In this document: piece by piece, positions 16,401 through 22,233 of the stretch
How the letters are laid out: every line of letters starts with the position of its first letter
Position numbering within the stretch: the first letter of the stretch is position 1
Source: an uncultured Muribaculaceae bacterium
Lineage (GTDB): Bacteria > Bacteroidota > Bacteroidia > Bacteroidales > Muribaculaceae
Direction of reading: 5' to 3'
NCBI GenBank assembly: GCA_910577585.1
Contig: CAJTNN010000015.1
Span: forward strand, 41,373-63,605
Length of the DNA: 22,233 nt
Made by a program: the position numbers and the translations under genes
Notes under the pieces: generated by a model
Databases searched by the model: none
The model's input: only the letters and a program-made list of their open reading frames with translations
Told to the model about the DNA's origin: nothing

Positions 16401-16918
16401 GCTAACTGACGCGCCGGCAGAGTGGTGGGGAGGGATGCCTGCGGCAACTCGGCGGGGGTTACTTCGCGGTCGCTCACGAAATACCATGACTCCTCGGCAT
16501 AAGGGTGCATCGTGTGGCTCAGGGGCATACCCGAAGAGCTCCCCGTGCGCGACCATGTGATATAATCATGACCGAAAAACCACACACCCTTGTCAGACTT
16601 CACCGACGGGAGCAGCGGCAGGTCATCAGGGTCAGTGAGCAGGAGTGCATCCGGACTCAGCCGGCCCCCGAAGCCATATACATTCACCTTGGTCGGGTCG
16701 TTGAATCCGAGCTGGCGCAGTGTGGCCGCGCTGATGAACTGAATGCCCGGCTGCCCGACAGCCACTTTGCCCCACTTGCCATCGGCCAGCACCGAGGCTG
16801 CCGCATACTTCGAGGGGTCGTGGGCCATGACAGCGCACACCCACAGAGTCATGACCCCCAGCAGGGCCATCCGCAGGTGTGACACGAGAGAATATGTGGA
16901 ATTCTTAGATGTATTCAC
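13463..16918 (-). CDS. porU: Type IX secretion system sortase PorU (C25 peptidase)
   Basis: 1151 aa. PorU is the outer-membrane-associated T9SS sortase: it cleaves the C-terminal sorting domain of cargo and attaches cargo to A-LPS, working with PorV, PorQ and PorZ. Signal peptide at residues 1-32. The N-terminal domain includes GIQFISAATLRQLGF and VYGFGG. The C25 domain has His657 in YIGHAS and Cys690 in AATCEFARYD; the latter matches the Cys690 I recall as the P. gingivalis PorU nucleophile. The VLIKPNGSLSKAFSEALF region and C-terminal Ig-like domains ending in RGIYLYRATI follow the family plan. The start is a GTG, chosen because it supplies the basic n-region (K5, R16); the ATG at 16870 would leave a signal without positive charge. 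Upstream are two 21-bp-spaced dyads; downstream is the FAH-like gene. Confidence 0.93.
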   Translation of the reverse strand: MNTSKNSTYSLVSHLRMALLGVMTLWVCAVMAHDPSKYAAASVLADGKWGKVAVGQPGIQFISAATLRQLGFNDPTKVNVYGFGGRLSPDALLLTDPDDLPLLPSVKSDKGVWFFGHDYITWSRTGSSSGMPLSHTMHPYAEESWYFVSDREVTPAELPQASLPTTLPARQLADFWQPLLHEEDTYHPSSSGRIYLGEDFRATPNRKFTFPLTDRSENEYRISVSLAGKANTATDFTISIDGGKSTTAAISTLGTSQGEFLDTYLSSTSVNMTGVADSDNATVNIAYRSAGNVLFARLDYIELAYRRRIALRDGQIYFNTMESVATTAVISNASAGMRIWDVTDHIRPMEVSYTLSGSTASFAAPGGYHEYVAFSPMTGGYAVSNPTAVENQNLHALNSPDLLIIAPFEYLAAANTLAAHHREWDGLTVEVLTPEVIYNEFTSGTPDVGAFRRLMKMWYDRADSPASDEDAPRGRIQYCLILSRPTYDNKARMEATRNCGYPRIPIWQSPSGTSTETSFPCDDYIGMLRDSKSAADFTLGSEKLQVAVGRMPVTSVSEASAMVTKYLNYVTTPDPGRWRNQMLLIADDDETAHLTQTEDCYSSIISTPRGANFEIEKLYLDSFQEAQGSTGFTTPQVKERLLRKWNEGVNFINYIGHASTVGWTHEDLLNWNDLQNFSNKHLPFLYAATCEFARYDQDTQSGAEVLWANPSGGIIATVCPTRTVLIKPNGSLSKAFSEALFDSISMMKQGRRIGDIYRTAKNNYPSSDQNKLRFAILGDPAMRFSLPENVISITELAGVDFTQPDHDTPELPARGKPVVAGVVTDADGNVDTSFNGTIEIVLYDAEKVYTTLGQHSGNILNYNDFKNMIYRGMTKVTEGRWSTTLLIPAEIENLYNQASIVFYAYTPEGREAHGRSTDLYVYGYDDNAPEDNHGPEIHYFALNREDFADGSVVHSSPVAMAKVSDESGINISDAGIGHQITLTLDGRTTFSDVNIYYSPDPDDATMGTLLYPLPELSAGEHTLRLTVWDNANNSATADLTFNVAAAKRPEIYELRTDVNPARENVTFTVSTDRPMADVACRIEVFDLNGRRVWTSDRATSTDMMASLSVYWNLCNSDGVRVPRGIYLYRATITSPDGTSATSSRKLAVTAQ

Positions 16919-16983
16919 GATGTGGTTCAGATGATATTGTAGAGGTGAGGAGTCGACGCGCCATCGCCGCCGGCCAATTCGGA

Positions 16984-17025
16984 AGGATATGATCCACCTG
17001 TGGCAGGATATAATCCACCTATTGC
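16984..17025. promoter_or_regulatory. Two tandem 21-bp repeats with GGAT-N3-ATCC dyads upstream of porU
   Basis: AGGATATGATCCACCTGTGG and the next 21-bp unit (17005-17025) agree at 18 of 21 positions. Each carries GGAT-N3-ATCC (16985-16995 and 17006-17016), so the dyads are 21 bp apart, two helical turns, about 70-105 bp before the porU start. This is a typical operator layout. No TAnnTTTG box is visible in the same gap, so the role is open. Confidence 0.45.
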
Positions 17026-17075
17026 AATAACGTGGTAAAAGTGTTGATATTGTGGTCGGGAGGTGTGACGAAATG

Positions 17076-17900
17076 TTAATTTCTCCCCCTCGTTCTTACC
17101 GACGGATGCTTGCGGCGCGGAGGTGAATCGTAGGGCCACTGCGCCCCGTCGAGATAATTCTGCCAGTCGCTGCGCGAGCCGCAGAAGACATCGATATCTA
17201 CGTCACCCCGGATGCCGGCCACACGCCCGTGGTGGTTGAATTGCCAGAAGGTCCATTCAGCCTCTATAGGTGTGGGCTGAAACGAGCATATCCATAGCGA
17301 CGCCCCCGGCACCGACTCACGCAAGTATTCGTAATATCCCGCGCGATTGGAATAGAACGTCACCCGATAGCCGCTGAGATAAAGGTAATCGGCCATTGCC
17401 AGCAGGCGGCGCACGATGGTGACAGAATCCACTCCCGCAGCATTGCCGCTCTCCTCCACATCGATTGCCACCCCGAGATCGAGATGGCGCCGGCCTACGG
17501 CCTTGACCAGATTCAGCCCTTGCGCCACACCATCGCAATCAAAGCGGAAATAATGGTAAGCGCCGATTTTCAGGCCCGCTTTTGAGGCCTTGTCGTAGTT
17601 GATGCGGAAATTCTCATCGCGGAAGGTCGTCCCCTCCGAAGCCTTGATGAATATGAACTCTATGCCATCGGCCGCCGCCGCATCGAGATTCATCATGCCG
17701 TTGTGAGCCGACACATCTATGCCACGCACAGGGTAACGCTCAGGATCGACATATGGTGGCGAACTCATGAACTGCCGATAGGCCCACACACATGTGTAGG
17801 CCAGCACCACCACCACCAGCAGGAACCCCAGACTGACCCGAAGGTCGGCCAGTTTGGTGGCAATTTTCGACAATATAGAGAGCGTGGGCAAAGATTTCAT
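17076..17900 (-). CDS. Membrane-anchored GH25-family muramidase (lysozyme)
   Basis: 274 aa. Residues 24-41 (LGFLLVVVVLAYTCVWAY) form one N-terminal membrane anchor, and the catalytic domain follows from about 57. GH25 enzymes cleave the MurNAc-GlcNAc bond of peptidoglycan. The motifs are GIDVSAHNG (Asp62), FIKASEGTTF, IGAYHYFRF and AIDVEES (Asp147, Glu149), then the late WTFWQFNHHG and GDVDIDVF segments. The expected catalytic acids are therefore present. The domain is probably periplasmic. I chose the ATG at 17900: the in-frame ATG at 17936 lies within the -33 element of a strong promoter match. The basic C-terminal tail (PPRRKHPSVRTRGRN) is unexplained. It is the first gene of the T9SS-containing run, 157 bp before porU. 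Confidence 0.88.
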   Translation of the reverse strand: MKSLPTLSILSKIATKLADLRVSLGFLLVVVVLAYTCVWAYRQFMSSPPYVDPERYPVRGIDVSAHNGMMNLDAAAADGIEFIFIKASEGTTFRDENFRINYDKASKAGLKIGAYHYFRFDCDGVAQGLNLVKAVGRRHLDLGVAIDVEESGNAAGVDSVTIVRRLLAMADYLYLSGYRVTFYSNRAGYYEYLRESVPGASLWICSFQPTPIEAEWTFWQFNHHGRVAGIRGDVDIDVFCGSRSDWQNYLDGAQWPYDSPPRRKHPSVRTRGRN

Positions 17901-17905
17901 CAATG

Positions 17906-17937
17906 CAAACTTACAAAAAAAGCCCCACACCATCAAA
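17906..17937 (-). promoter_or_regulatory. Bacteroidetes-type promoter of the GH25/T9SS run
   Basis: On the minus strand, TTTG (17934-17937), 20 nt, then TAAGTTTG (17906-17913), an exact fit to TTTG-N19-21-TAnnTTTG. The -7 box ends only 5 nt before the ATG at 17900, so transcription would start almost at the start codon and give a leaderless or near-leaderless mRNA. Confidence 0.75.
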
Positions 17938-17962
17938 TCCCCCGCGTTAAAAAATGGGATAT

Positions 17963-17993
17963 TTTGATAAATGAGGGGAAAAGTGTAAATTTG
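17963..17993 (+). promoter_or_regulatory. Bacteroidetes-type promoter of the cvpA-suf operon
   Basis: TTTG (17963-17966), 19 nt, then TAAATTTG (17986-17993), an exact fit to the Bacteroidetes consensus, divergent from the minus-strand promoter 25 bp away. It would give a leader of roughly 45-50 nt to the CvpA ATG at 18048. Confidence 0.78.
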
Positions 17994-18007
17994 TAGTCGG
18001 ATTGGCT

Positions 18008-18055
18008 ATGGCAGCCGACATGCGCGCCGAATCCGGTCAGAATCATCATGAGTGA
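18008..18055 (+). other. Possible 15-codon leader ORF overlapping the CvpA start
   Basis: An ATG at 18008 opens a 15-codon frame ending in TGA at 18053-18055, a few bases past the CvpA ATG (18048) and out of frame with it. It lies in the leader predicted from the promoter at 17963-17993. The encoded peptide (MAADMRAESGQNHHE) has no recognisable family. It may be chance or may couple translation. Confidence 0.25.
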
Positions 18056-18707
18056 TGCCCTCTTTCATATCATTGCTATTGCTGTGGCCATACTTGGAGT
18101 GGTCAGGGGGTATCGCCACGGATTGACCGGTATGGTGACCTCGCTCTTCGGCCTTGCCTTCGGCGTAGTGTGCGCCCATATCTTCTGCGACGCTGCCGCC
18201 GATGTGGCCATCGGCGTGCTCCCCGCCTCCTGGATAGACCGGGGTGGCTACTACCTGGCCAGCAACGTGGGTGGCGGAGCCATCTACTTCATAGTCTACT
18301 GGATTTTCAGCCGCATCACCAAGGTGATACGCCAGGCACTGCAGAGCGAGAATGTGGCCCTGCTCAATTCGCTGATGGGGGCCTTCTTCTGCGTGGTCAA
18401 TTACCTGCTGATGCTCTCGGTGGCTTACAACATCGGCGTAGGCATCAACCCCTCGAGCCAGCTGATGCGCTATGGCCGCGCCGACGACGGCAATATCATC
18501 GAGGCTGTGATGTGGATAGCCCCCGCGATGCTCGGCAGCGAGAGCTTCGGCGAATTCGCCCACGAAGAGCAGCTGCGTCAGGCCCGCAAGATATCGCATC
18601 TGCAGCGCGGTGACGCTCAGGATGCTGAGCCACAGAGGTGCGCCACCCGGCGCCCGCCTCAACACTTCACCGCCGCGGGGCGTTATAACAAGTGTGACAT
18701 ATCTTAG
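18048..18707 (+). CDS. CvpA-family membrane protein with an unusual C-terminal tail
   Basis: 219 aa. CvpA-family (colicin V production) proteins are small inner-membrane proteins of uncertain biochemical role. About four hydrophobic helices are visible, roughly at residues 5-20, 26-48, 70-90 and 105-135, with the family's RGYRHGLTGMV motif near residue 20-30. The recognisable part ends near residue 185 (EEQLRQARKIS). The last about 36 residues (HLQRGDAQDAEPQRC and on) are basic, Pro/Arg-rich and unlike the family, and are encoded in a hairpin-rich DNA segment. The native stop may therefore have been lost or replaced. Head gene of the plus-strand operon with sufC, 98 bp before it. The start at 18048 fits the leader from the promoter at 17963. 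Confidence 0.8.
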   Translation: MSDALFHIIAIAVAILGVVRGYRHGLTGMVTSLFGLAFGVVCAHIFCDAAADVAIGVLPASWIDRGGYYLASNVGGGAIYFIVYWIFSRITKVIRQALQSENVALLNSLMGAFFCVVNYLLMLSVAYNIGVGINPSSQLMRYGRADDGNIIEAVMWIAPAMLGSESFGEFAHEEQLRQARKISHLQRGDAQDAEPQRCATRRPPQHFTAAGRYNKCDIS

Positions 18708-18740
18708 GTCAAGCCCGGGCCTTGAGAGAGGCAAGGGCTG
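18610..18740. repeat. Hairpin-dense segment, candidate dispersed repeat
   Basis: Consecutive inverted repeats: GCTCAG/CTGAGC (18615-18630), GAGG-GCGCC/GGCGC-CCTC (18635-18660), ACACTT/AAGTGT with an inner CGCC/GGCG (18662-18695), TCAAG/CTTGA (18709-18725) and CCTTG/CAAGG (about 18720-18736). They span the abnormal CvpA tail and the gap before sufC. The composition differs from the surrounding coding sequence. I suspect a REP-like element, from a weak memory of similar tails in related genomes. Confidence 0.4.
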
Positions 18741-18805
18741 CCAACCCACATGGATTGAAGAATCATACAAAATCATACCGACAATAATATAAAACATAGA
18801 TAAAG

Positions 18806-19561
18806 ATGCTAAAGGTCAGTGATCTGCATGCAGAAATCAATGGAAAAGAGATACTCAAGGGAATCAATCTTGAGGTGCGTCCCGGCGAAGTGCACGCCAT
18901 AATGGGTCCGAACGGTAGCGGAAAGTCAACACTGTCAATGGTGCTGGCCGGCAACCCGGCATATAAGGTGACCGGCGGCAGTGTGGAGTTCTACGGCAAG
19001 GATCTTCTTGAGATGGCCCCCGAGGTGAGAAGCCACGAGGGTGTGTTTCTCGGGTTTCAGTATCCGGTGGAGATTCCCGGTGTGTCGATGATGAATTTCA
19101 TGCGCGCAGCCGTCAATGCCAAACGCGACTACTTCGGTCAGCCCCCGATGAGTGCCGCCGACTTCCTCAAGCTCATGCGCGAGAAGCGTGCGGTGGTGGA
19201 ACTCGACACCAAGCTCGCCTCACGCAGTGTCAACGAAGGATTCTCAGGCGGTGAGAAGAAGCGCAATGAAATCTTCCAGATGGCAGTGCTCGAACCGCGC
19301 CTCTCGATACTCGACGAGACAGACTCCGGCCTCGACATCGACGCGCTGCGCATAGTGGCCGAGGGTGTGAATAAGCTCAAGACAGCCGACAACGCCACCA
19401 TCGTCATCACCCACTATCAGCGTCTGCTCGACTACATAAAGCCCGACATAGTGCATATCCTCTACAAAGGACGCATCGTGAAGACTGCCGGCCCTGAACT
19501 TGCCCTCGAGCTCGAAGAGCGCGGCTACGACTGGATAAAAGAGGAACTGGGCGAAAAGTGA
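18806..19561 (+). CDS. sufC: Fe-S cluster assembly ATPase SufC
   Basis: 251 aa, the usual size. SufC is the cytoplasmic ABC-type ATPase of the SufBCD scaffold on which Fe-S clusters are built. Walker A is GPNGSGKST (34-42), the Q-loop is in FQYPVEIP, the SufC-type signature is FSGGEKKRNEI, Walker B is LSILDETDSGLD and the H-loop is ITHYQRLL. The DETDSGLD form (rather than DEPT) is typical of SufC. sufD begins 6 bp downstream. The start is an ATG 98 bp after the CvpA stop, preceded by an AT-rich stretch as is usual for Bacteroidetes ribosome entry. No separate TAnnTTTG promoter is visible in the gap. Confidence 0.97.
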   Translation: MLKVSDLHAEINGKEILKGINLEVRPGEVHAIMGPNGSGKSTLSMVLAGNPAYKVTGGSVEFYGKDLLEMAPEVRSHEGVFLGFQYPVEIPGVSMMNFMRAAVNAKRDYFGQPPMSAADFLKLMREKRAVVELDTKLASRSVNEGFSGGEKKRNEIFQMAVLEPRLSILDETDSGLDIDALRIVAEGVNKLKTADNATIVITHYQRLLDYIKPDIVHILYKGRIVKTAGPELALELEERGYDWIKEELGEK

Positions 19562-19567
19562 TAAGAC

Positions 19568-20944
19568 ATGGACAATGCATTAAGACAATATATCGAACTA
19601 TATCGCGGCCATGGCGATGAGATCGACGCGCATTCGGCCCCGGTGCTCAACGCCCTCCGCGGCGAGGCCTGCGCCACCCTCAGCCGTCTCACACTTCCCG
19701 CCGAGGGGAGCGAAAACTATGAGGTGACCGACCTGCGCTCGATTCTCGGTCATGACTACGGGCTGAATATACGCAGGGTGCAGCTTGGCGTGGATCCGGC
19801 CGAGAGCTTCCGCTGCGGGGTGCCGCGCATGAGCACGGCTCTCTTCATGCTGGTCAACGACCGCTTCTCGCGCACACCCGAAAGCCTTCAGGGACTCCCC
19901 GAAGGTGTCGAGGTGGAGAGTCTGGCCGAGATGGCCCGGCGTCAGCCGGAACTCGTGGCCGACTACTATGGCCGCCTCGCTTCAATCGAGAACCCGCTCG
20001 TGGCCCTCTCCACGCTGCTGGCTCAGGATGGACTCTGGATCCGCATACCGCGTGGAGTCAAACTCGAGAAGACACTGCAGCTGGTGAATATACTCGGAGG
20101 GGTGTCGAATCTGATGACCGTACGCCGCATTGTCATTGTGGTCGAGGAGCACGCCGAGGGGCGCCTGCTCGTGTGCGACCACACGGCCGCCGGGGTCAAC
20201 GACATGCTGGCCCTGCAGACAATCGAGATTTTTGCCGCCCCCCACAGTCGCTTTGAGGTGTATGACCTCGAGGAATCATCTGAATCCACACGCCGCCTCT
20301 CGACACTATGGCTGCGTCAGGAGCGCGACTCGCATGTGGTGGTCAACGGCATGACTATCTACAACGGCATTACCCGCAACGAATATCACACCACCTTTGC
20401 CGACCGCGACAGCACCCTAAACCTCTGCGGCATGGGTATAGCCGACCGCACCCGCCGCATCGACACCTATTCGCGTGTGAATCATGCCGAGGGGTATTGC
20501 CACACCGATGAGCTCTTCAAATACTCAGTCGATGATGAGGCCCGCTGCGGCTTTACCGGACTGGTGGTGGTGGCCCCCGGGGCAGAGAAGACAGAAGCCT
20601 ATCAGACCAACCGCAATCTCATAAGCTCTGACGAGGCCCGCATGCACTCGAAGCCTCAGCTTGAGATATACAACGACGATGTGAAATGCTCTCACGGTTC
20701 AGCCATCGGCCGGCTCGACGAGATGCAGCTATTCTATATGCGCACCCGCGGCCTCGATGAGGCCACAGCGCGCCTTCTGCTCAAACAGGCCTTCATGGCC
20801 GATGTCATCGAGCGTGTGGCAGTGCCCGGACTCAAAGAGAGACTCACCCATATGGTAGAGCGGCGCTTTGCCGGAGAATCAGCCGGATGCCATGACTGCA
20901 CCTCAGAATGCCCCTCGCTTCATGCCGGACTCAGTCTTAGCTGA
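19568..20944 (+). CDS. sufD: Fe-S cluster assembly protein SufD
   Basis: 458 aa. SufD pairs with SufB on the SufC dimer to form the Fe-S scaffold. The C-terminal beta-helix core carries KCSHGSAIGRLDEMQLFYMRTRGL and KQAFMADVIERV, the conserved SufB/SufD signature in its SufD-like form. The N-terminal domain is divergent, as usual for SufD. Residues 441-448 (CHDCTSEC) form a C-x2-C-x3-C cluster near the end; I believe Bacteroidetes SufD often ends in such Cys pairs. 6 bp from sufC and 13 bp from sufS. I considered SufB, but SufB has a different Cys-rich N-terminal region and a CSHGATI-type motif. Confidence 0.92.
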   Translation: MDNALRQYIELYRGHGDEIDAHSAPVLNALRGEACATLSRLTLPAEGSENYEVTDLRSILGHDYGLNIRRVQLGVDPAESFRCGVPRMSTALFMLVNDRFSRTPESLQGLPEGVEVESLAEMARRQPELVADYYGRLASIENPLVALSTLLAQDGLWIRIPRGVKLEKTLQLVNILGGVSNLMTVRRIVIVVEEHAEGRLLVCDHTAAGVNDMLALQTIEIFAAPHSRFEVYDLEESSESTRRLSTLWLRQERDSHVVVNGMTIYNGITRNEYHTTFADRDSTLNLCGMGIADRTRRIDTYSRVNHAEGYCHTDELFKYSVDDEARCGFTGLVVVAPGAEKTEAYQTNRNLISSDEARMHSKPQLEIYNDDVKCSHGSAIGRLDEMQLFYMRTRGLDEATARLLLKQAFMADVIERVAVPGLKERLTHMVERRFAGESAGCHDCTSECPSLHAGLSLS

Positions 20945-20957
20945 AAATTAAGAAATT

Positions 20958-22181
20958 ATGCAGGAATTGGATGTAGATAAGTTGCGTGGGGAATTTCCCT
21001 CGCTTGAGCGTGAGGTGCATGGCCACAGGCTGGTGTATCTCGACAACGCAGCCACATCGCAGACCCCGCGCTGTGTGTGGCGTGCGATAGAGGATATGTA
21101 TATCCGCCATAAAGCGAATGTGCATCGCGGGGTGCATACACTCTCGCAAGAGGCCACCGATCTTCAGGAGGCCACACGCCGCAGCCTGCGTGATTATATC
21201 AACGCGCGTTCGGAGCGTGAGGTAATCTTCACCCGTGGCGCCACCGAGGCCATCAACCTTGTGGCTTCATCATTCGGCAGCGGATTCCCCGATGGCGGCG
21301 AAATCATACTCACCGTCATGGAGCATCATGCCAATATCGTGCCCTGGCAGCTGCTTCAATCGCGCAAGAATCTGAAGCTGCGGGTGGTGGATATAAATGA
21401 ACGCGGCGAACTCGACCTCGACCAATACCGCTCTCTCTTCAACGACAAGACGGTGATGGCGACCTTCGCCCATGTCAGCAATGTGCTCGGCACCATCAAT
21501 CCCGTAAAGGAGATGACCCGCATCGCCCACTCCCACGGAGTGCCGGTGCTGATCGACGGTTGTCAGGCGGCCCCGCATCTCAAACTCGACATGCAGGACC
21601 TGGATTGCGAATTCTATACCTTCTCATCGCATAAGATGTATGGTCCCACCGGCATCGGTGTGCTATATGGCAAGGAGGAGCTGCTTGAGCGCATGCCCCC
21701 ATATCAGGGTGGAGGCGAGATGATTGACCATGTGTCATTCTCCGGCACCACCTTCGCCGAACTCCCCTTCAAATTTGAGGCCGGCACCCCCGACTTCGTA
21801 GGTATAGCAGCCTATTGCGAGGCCATCGACTTCATAGGCCGCACAGGGCTTGCCGCCATGGAGGCGCATGAAGAGGATTTGCTTAGATACACCACCGCGC
21901 GTCTGCGCGAGGAGGTGCCCGGCATACGCATCTTCGGCGATGCCGCGGCCAAGAGTGCGGTCATCTCATTCCTCATCGGCAATGAGCACCCGTATGATGT
22001 AGGGATGTTGCTCGACGGCCTCGGCATAGCCGTGCGCACCGGACATCATTGCGCGCAGCCCCTGATGGAGCGACTCGGCATACCCGGCACTGTGCGTGCC
22101 AGCTTCGCCGCCTACAACACCCGCCAGGAGGCCGATGCCTTCATAGCCGGCGTAAAACGCGTAGCCGCAATGCTCGGCTAA
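20958..22181 (+). CDS. sufS: Cysteine desulfurase SufS
   Basis: 407 aa. Pyridoxal-phosphate enzyme that takes sulfur from L-cysteine and supplies it, as persulfide, for Fe-S cluster assembly. The PLP lysine is Lys226 (SSHKMYGPTG), the same number as in E. coli SufS. The catalytic cysteine is Cys365 (RTGHHCAQPLM); E. coli has Cys364. It also has LDNAATSQTP near the N-terminus, NVHRGVHTLS and MEHHANIVPW. This is a group II (SufS-type) desulfurase. It usually works with SufE or SufU, neither of which is in this window. Last gene of the operon; a hairpin follows 30 bp after the stop. Confidence 0.97.
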   Translation: MQELDVDKLRGEFPSLEREVHGHRLVYLDNAATSQTPRCVWRAIEDMYIRHKANVHRGVHTLSQEATDLQEATRRSLRDYINARSEREVIFTRGATEAINLVASSFGSGFPDGGEIILTVMEHHANIVPWQLLQSRKNLKLRVVDINERGELDLDQYRSLFNDKTVMATFAHVSNVLGTINPVKEMTRIAHSHGVPVLIDGCQAAPHLKLDMQDLDCEFYTFSSHKMYGPTGIGVLYGKEELLERMPPYQGGGEMIDHVSFSGTTFAELPFKFEAGTPDFVGIAAYCEAIDFIGRTGLAAMEAHEEDLLRYTTARLREEVPGIRIFGDAAAKSAVISFLIGNEHPYDVGMLLDGLGIAVRTGHHCAQPLMERLGIPGTVRASFAAYNTRQEADAFIAGVKRVAAMLG

Positions 22182-22211
22182 GCTCCCCACAGATAAATAC
22201 CACAGCGGCCC

Positions 22212-22233
22212 TCTTGCATAGTGTGATGCAAGA
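22212..22233 (+). terminator. Probable terminator after sufS
   Basis: Perfect 8-bp inverted repeat (TCTTGCAT at 22212-22219, ATGCAAGA at 22226-22233) with a 6-nt loop, 30 bp after the sufS stop. The window ends exactly at the right arm, so any longer stem or T-tract cannot be seen. Confidence 0.6.

Noticed and set aside
18006..18797. Minus-strand frame of about 263 codons opposite CvpA
   Set aside because: It lies under the plus-strand promoter and the CvpA helices, and its translation shows no family pattern.
19568..20944. Reading this gene as SufB instead of SufD
   Set aside because: Its signature CSHGSAIGRLDEMQLFY and divergent N-terminus are SufD-like; SufB-specific motifs are not seen.
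1..22233. tRNA, rRNA, CRISPR arrays, prophage or restriction genes
   Set aside because: I looked on both strands and found no cloverleaf with an intact TpsiC arm, no regularly spaced repeats and no phage or defence signature.

Overview
The window looks like a chromosomal segment of a GC-rich gut Bacteroidales, most likely Muribaculaceae-like. This is inferred from gene content: a type IX secretion (T9SS) porU/porV/ispF cluster, a DUF3078 outer-membrane protein, a Bacteroidetes-style topoisomerase IV subunit B next to coaD, and promoters of the Bacteroidetes form TTTG-N19/20-TAnnTTTG. I saw no tRNA, rRNA, CRISPR array, transposase or phage gene. Coding density is very high, and no gene-free gap reaches 300 bases (the largest are about 180, 157 and 147).

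Region 1 (about 15-7335, all minus strand) reads as one operon: parE (topoisomerase IV subunit B), coaD, an S41 C-terminal processing protease, a DUF3078 beta-barrel protein and two small secreted proteins of unknown function. A TAnnTTTG box lies upstream of parE. A hairpin with a T-tract closes the operon at 15-44. Spacing is tight, including a TAATG stop/start overlap between the protease and the DUF3078 gene.

Region 2 (about 7354-17937, all minus strand) is a T9SS surface-attachment cluster. The transcription order is a membrane-anchored GH25 muramidase, porU (sortase, His657/Cys690), a degenerate fumarylacetoacetate-hydrolase (FAH) fold protein, a second PorU-like C25 peptidase with an intact His654/Cys688 pair, porV, and ispF. 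A strong terminator follows at 7354-7391. From memory, Porphyromonas gingivalis has the same core order (FAH gene, porU, porV, ispF). What stands out here is the duplicated sortase and the loss of the FAH metal-binding residues. Strong inverted repeats sit just upstream of porV and inside the FAH-like gene, and a pair of dyads 21 bp apart precedes porU.

Region 3 (about 17963-22233, plus strand) is a divergently transcribed operon: a CvpA-family membrane protein, then sufC, sufD and sufS for Fe-S cluster assembly, ending in a hairpin. sufB, normally beside sufC, is absent. The CvpA gene ends in an odd basic tail encoded by a hairpin-rich stretch that resembles an interspersed repeat.

The best candidate for something new is the double-sortase module with its interposed pseudoenzyme. 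The functional proposal is inference; the motif gains and losses are read directly from the translation.
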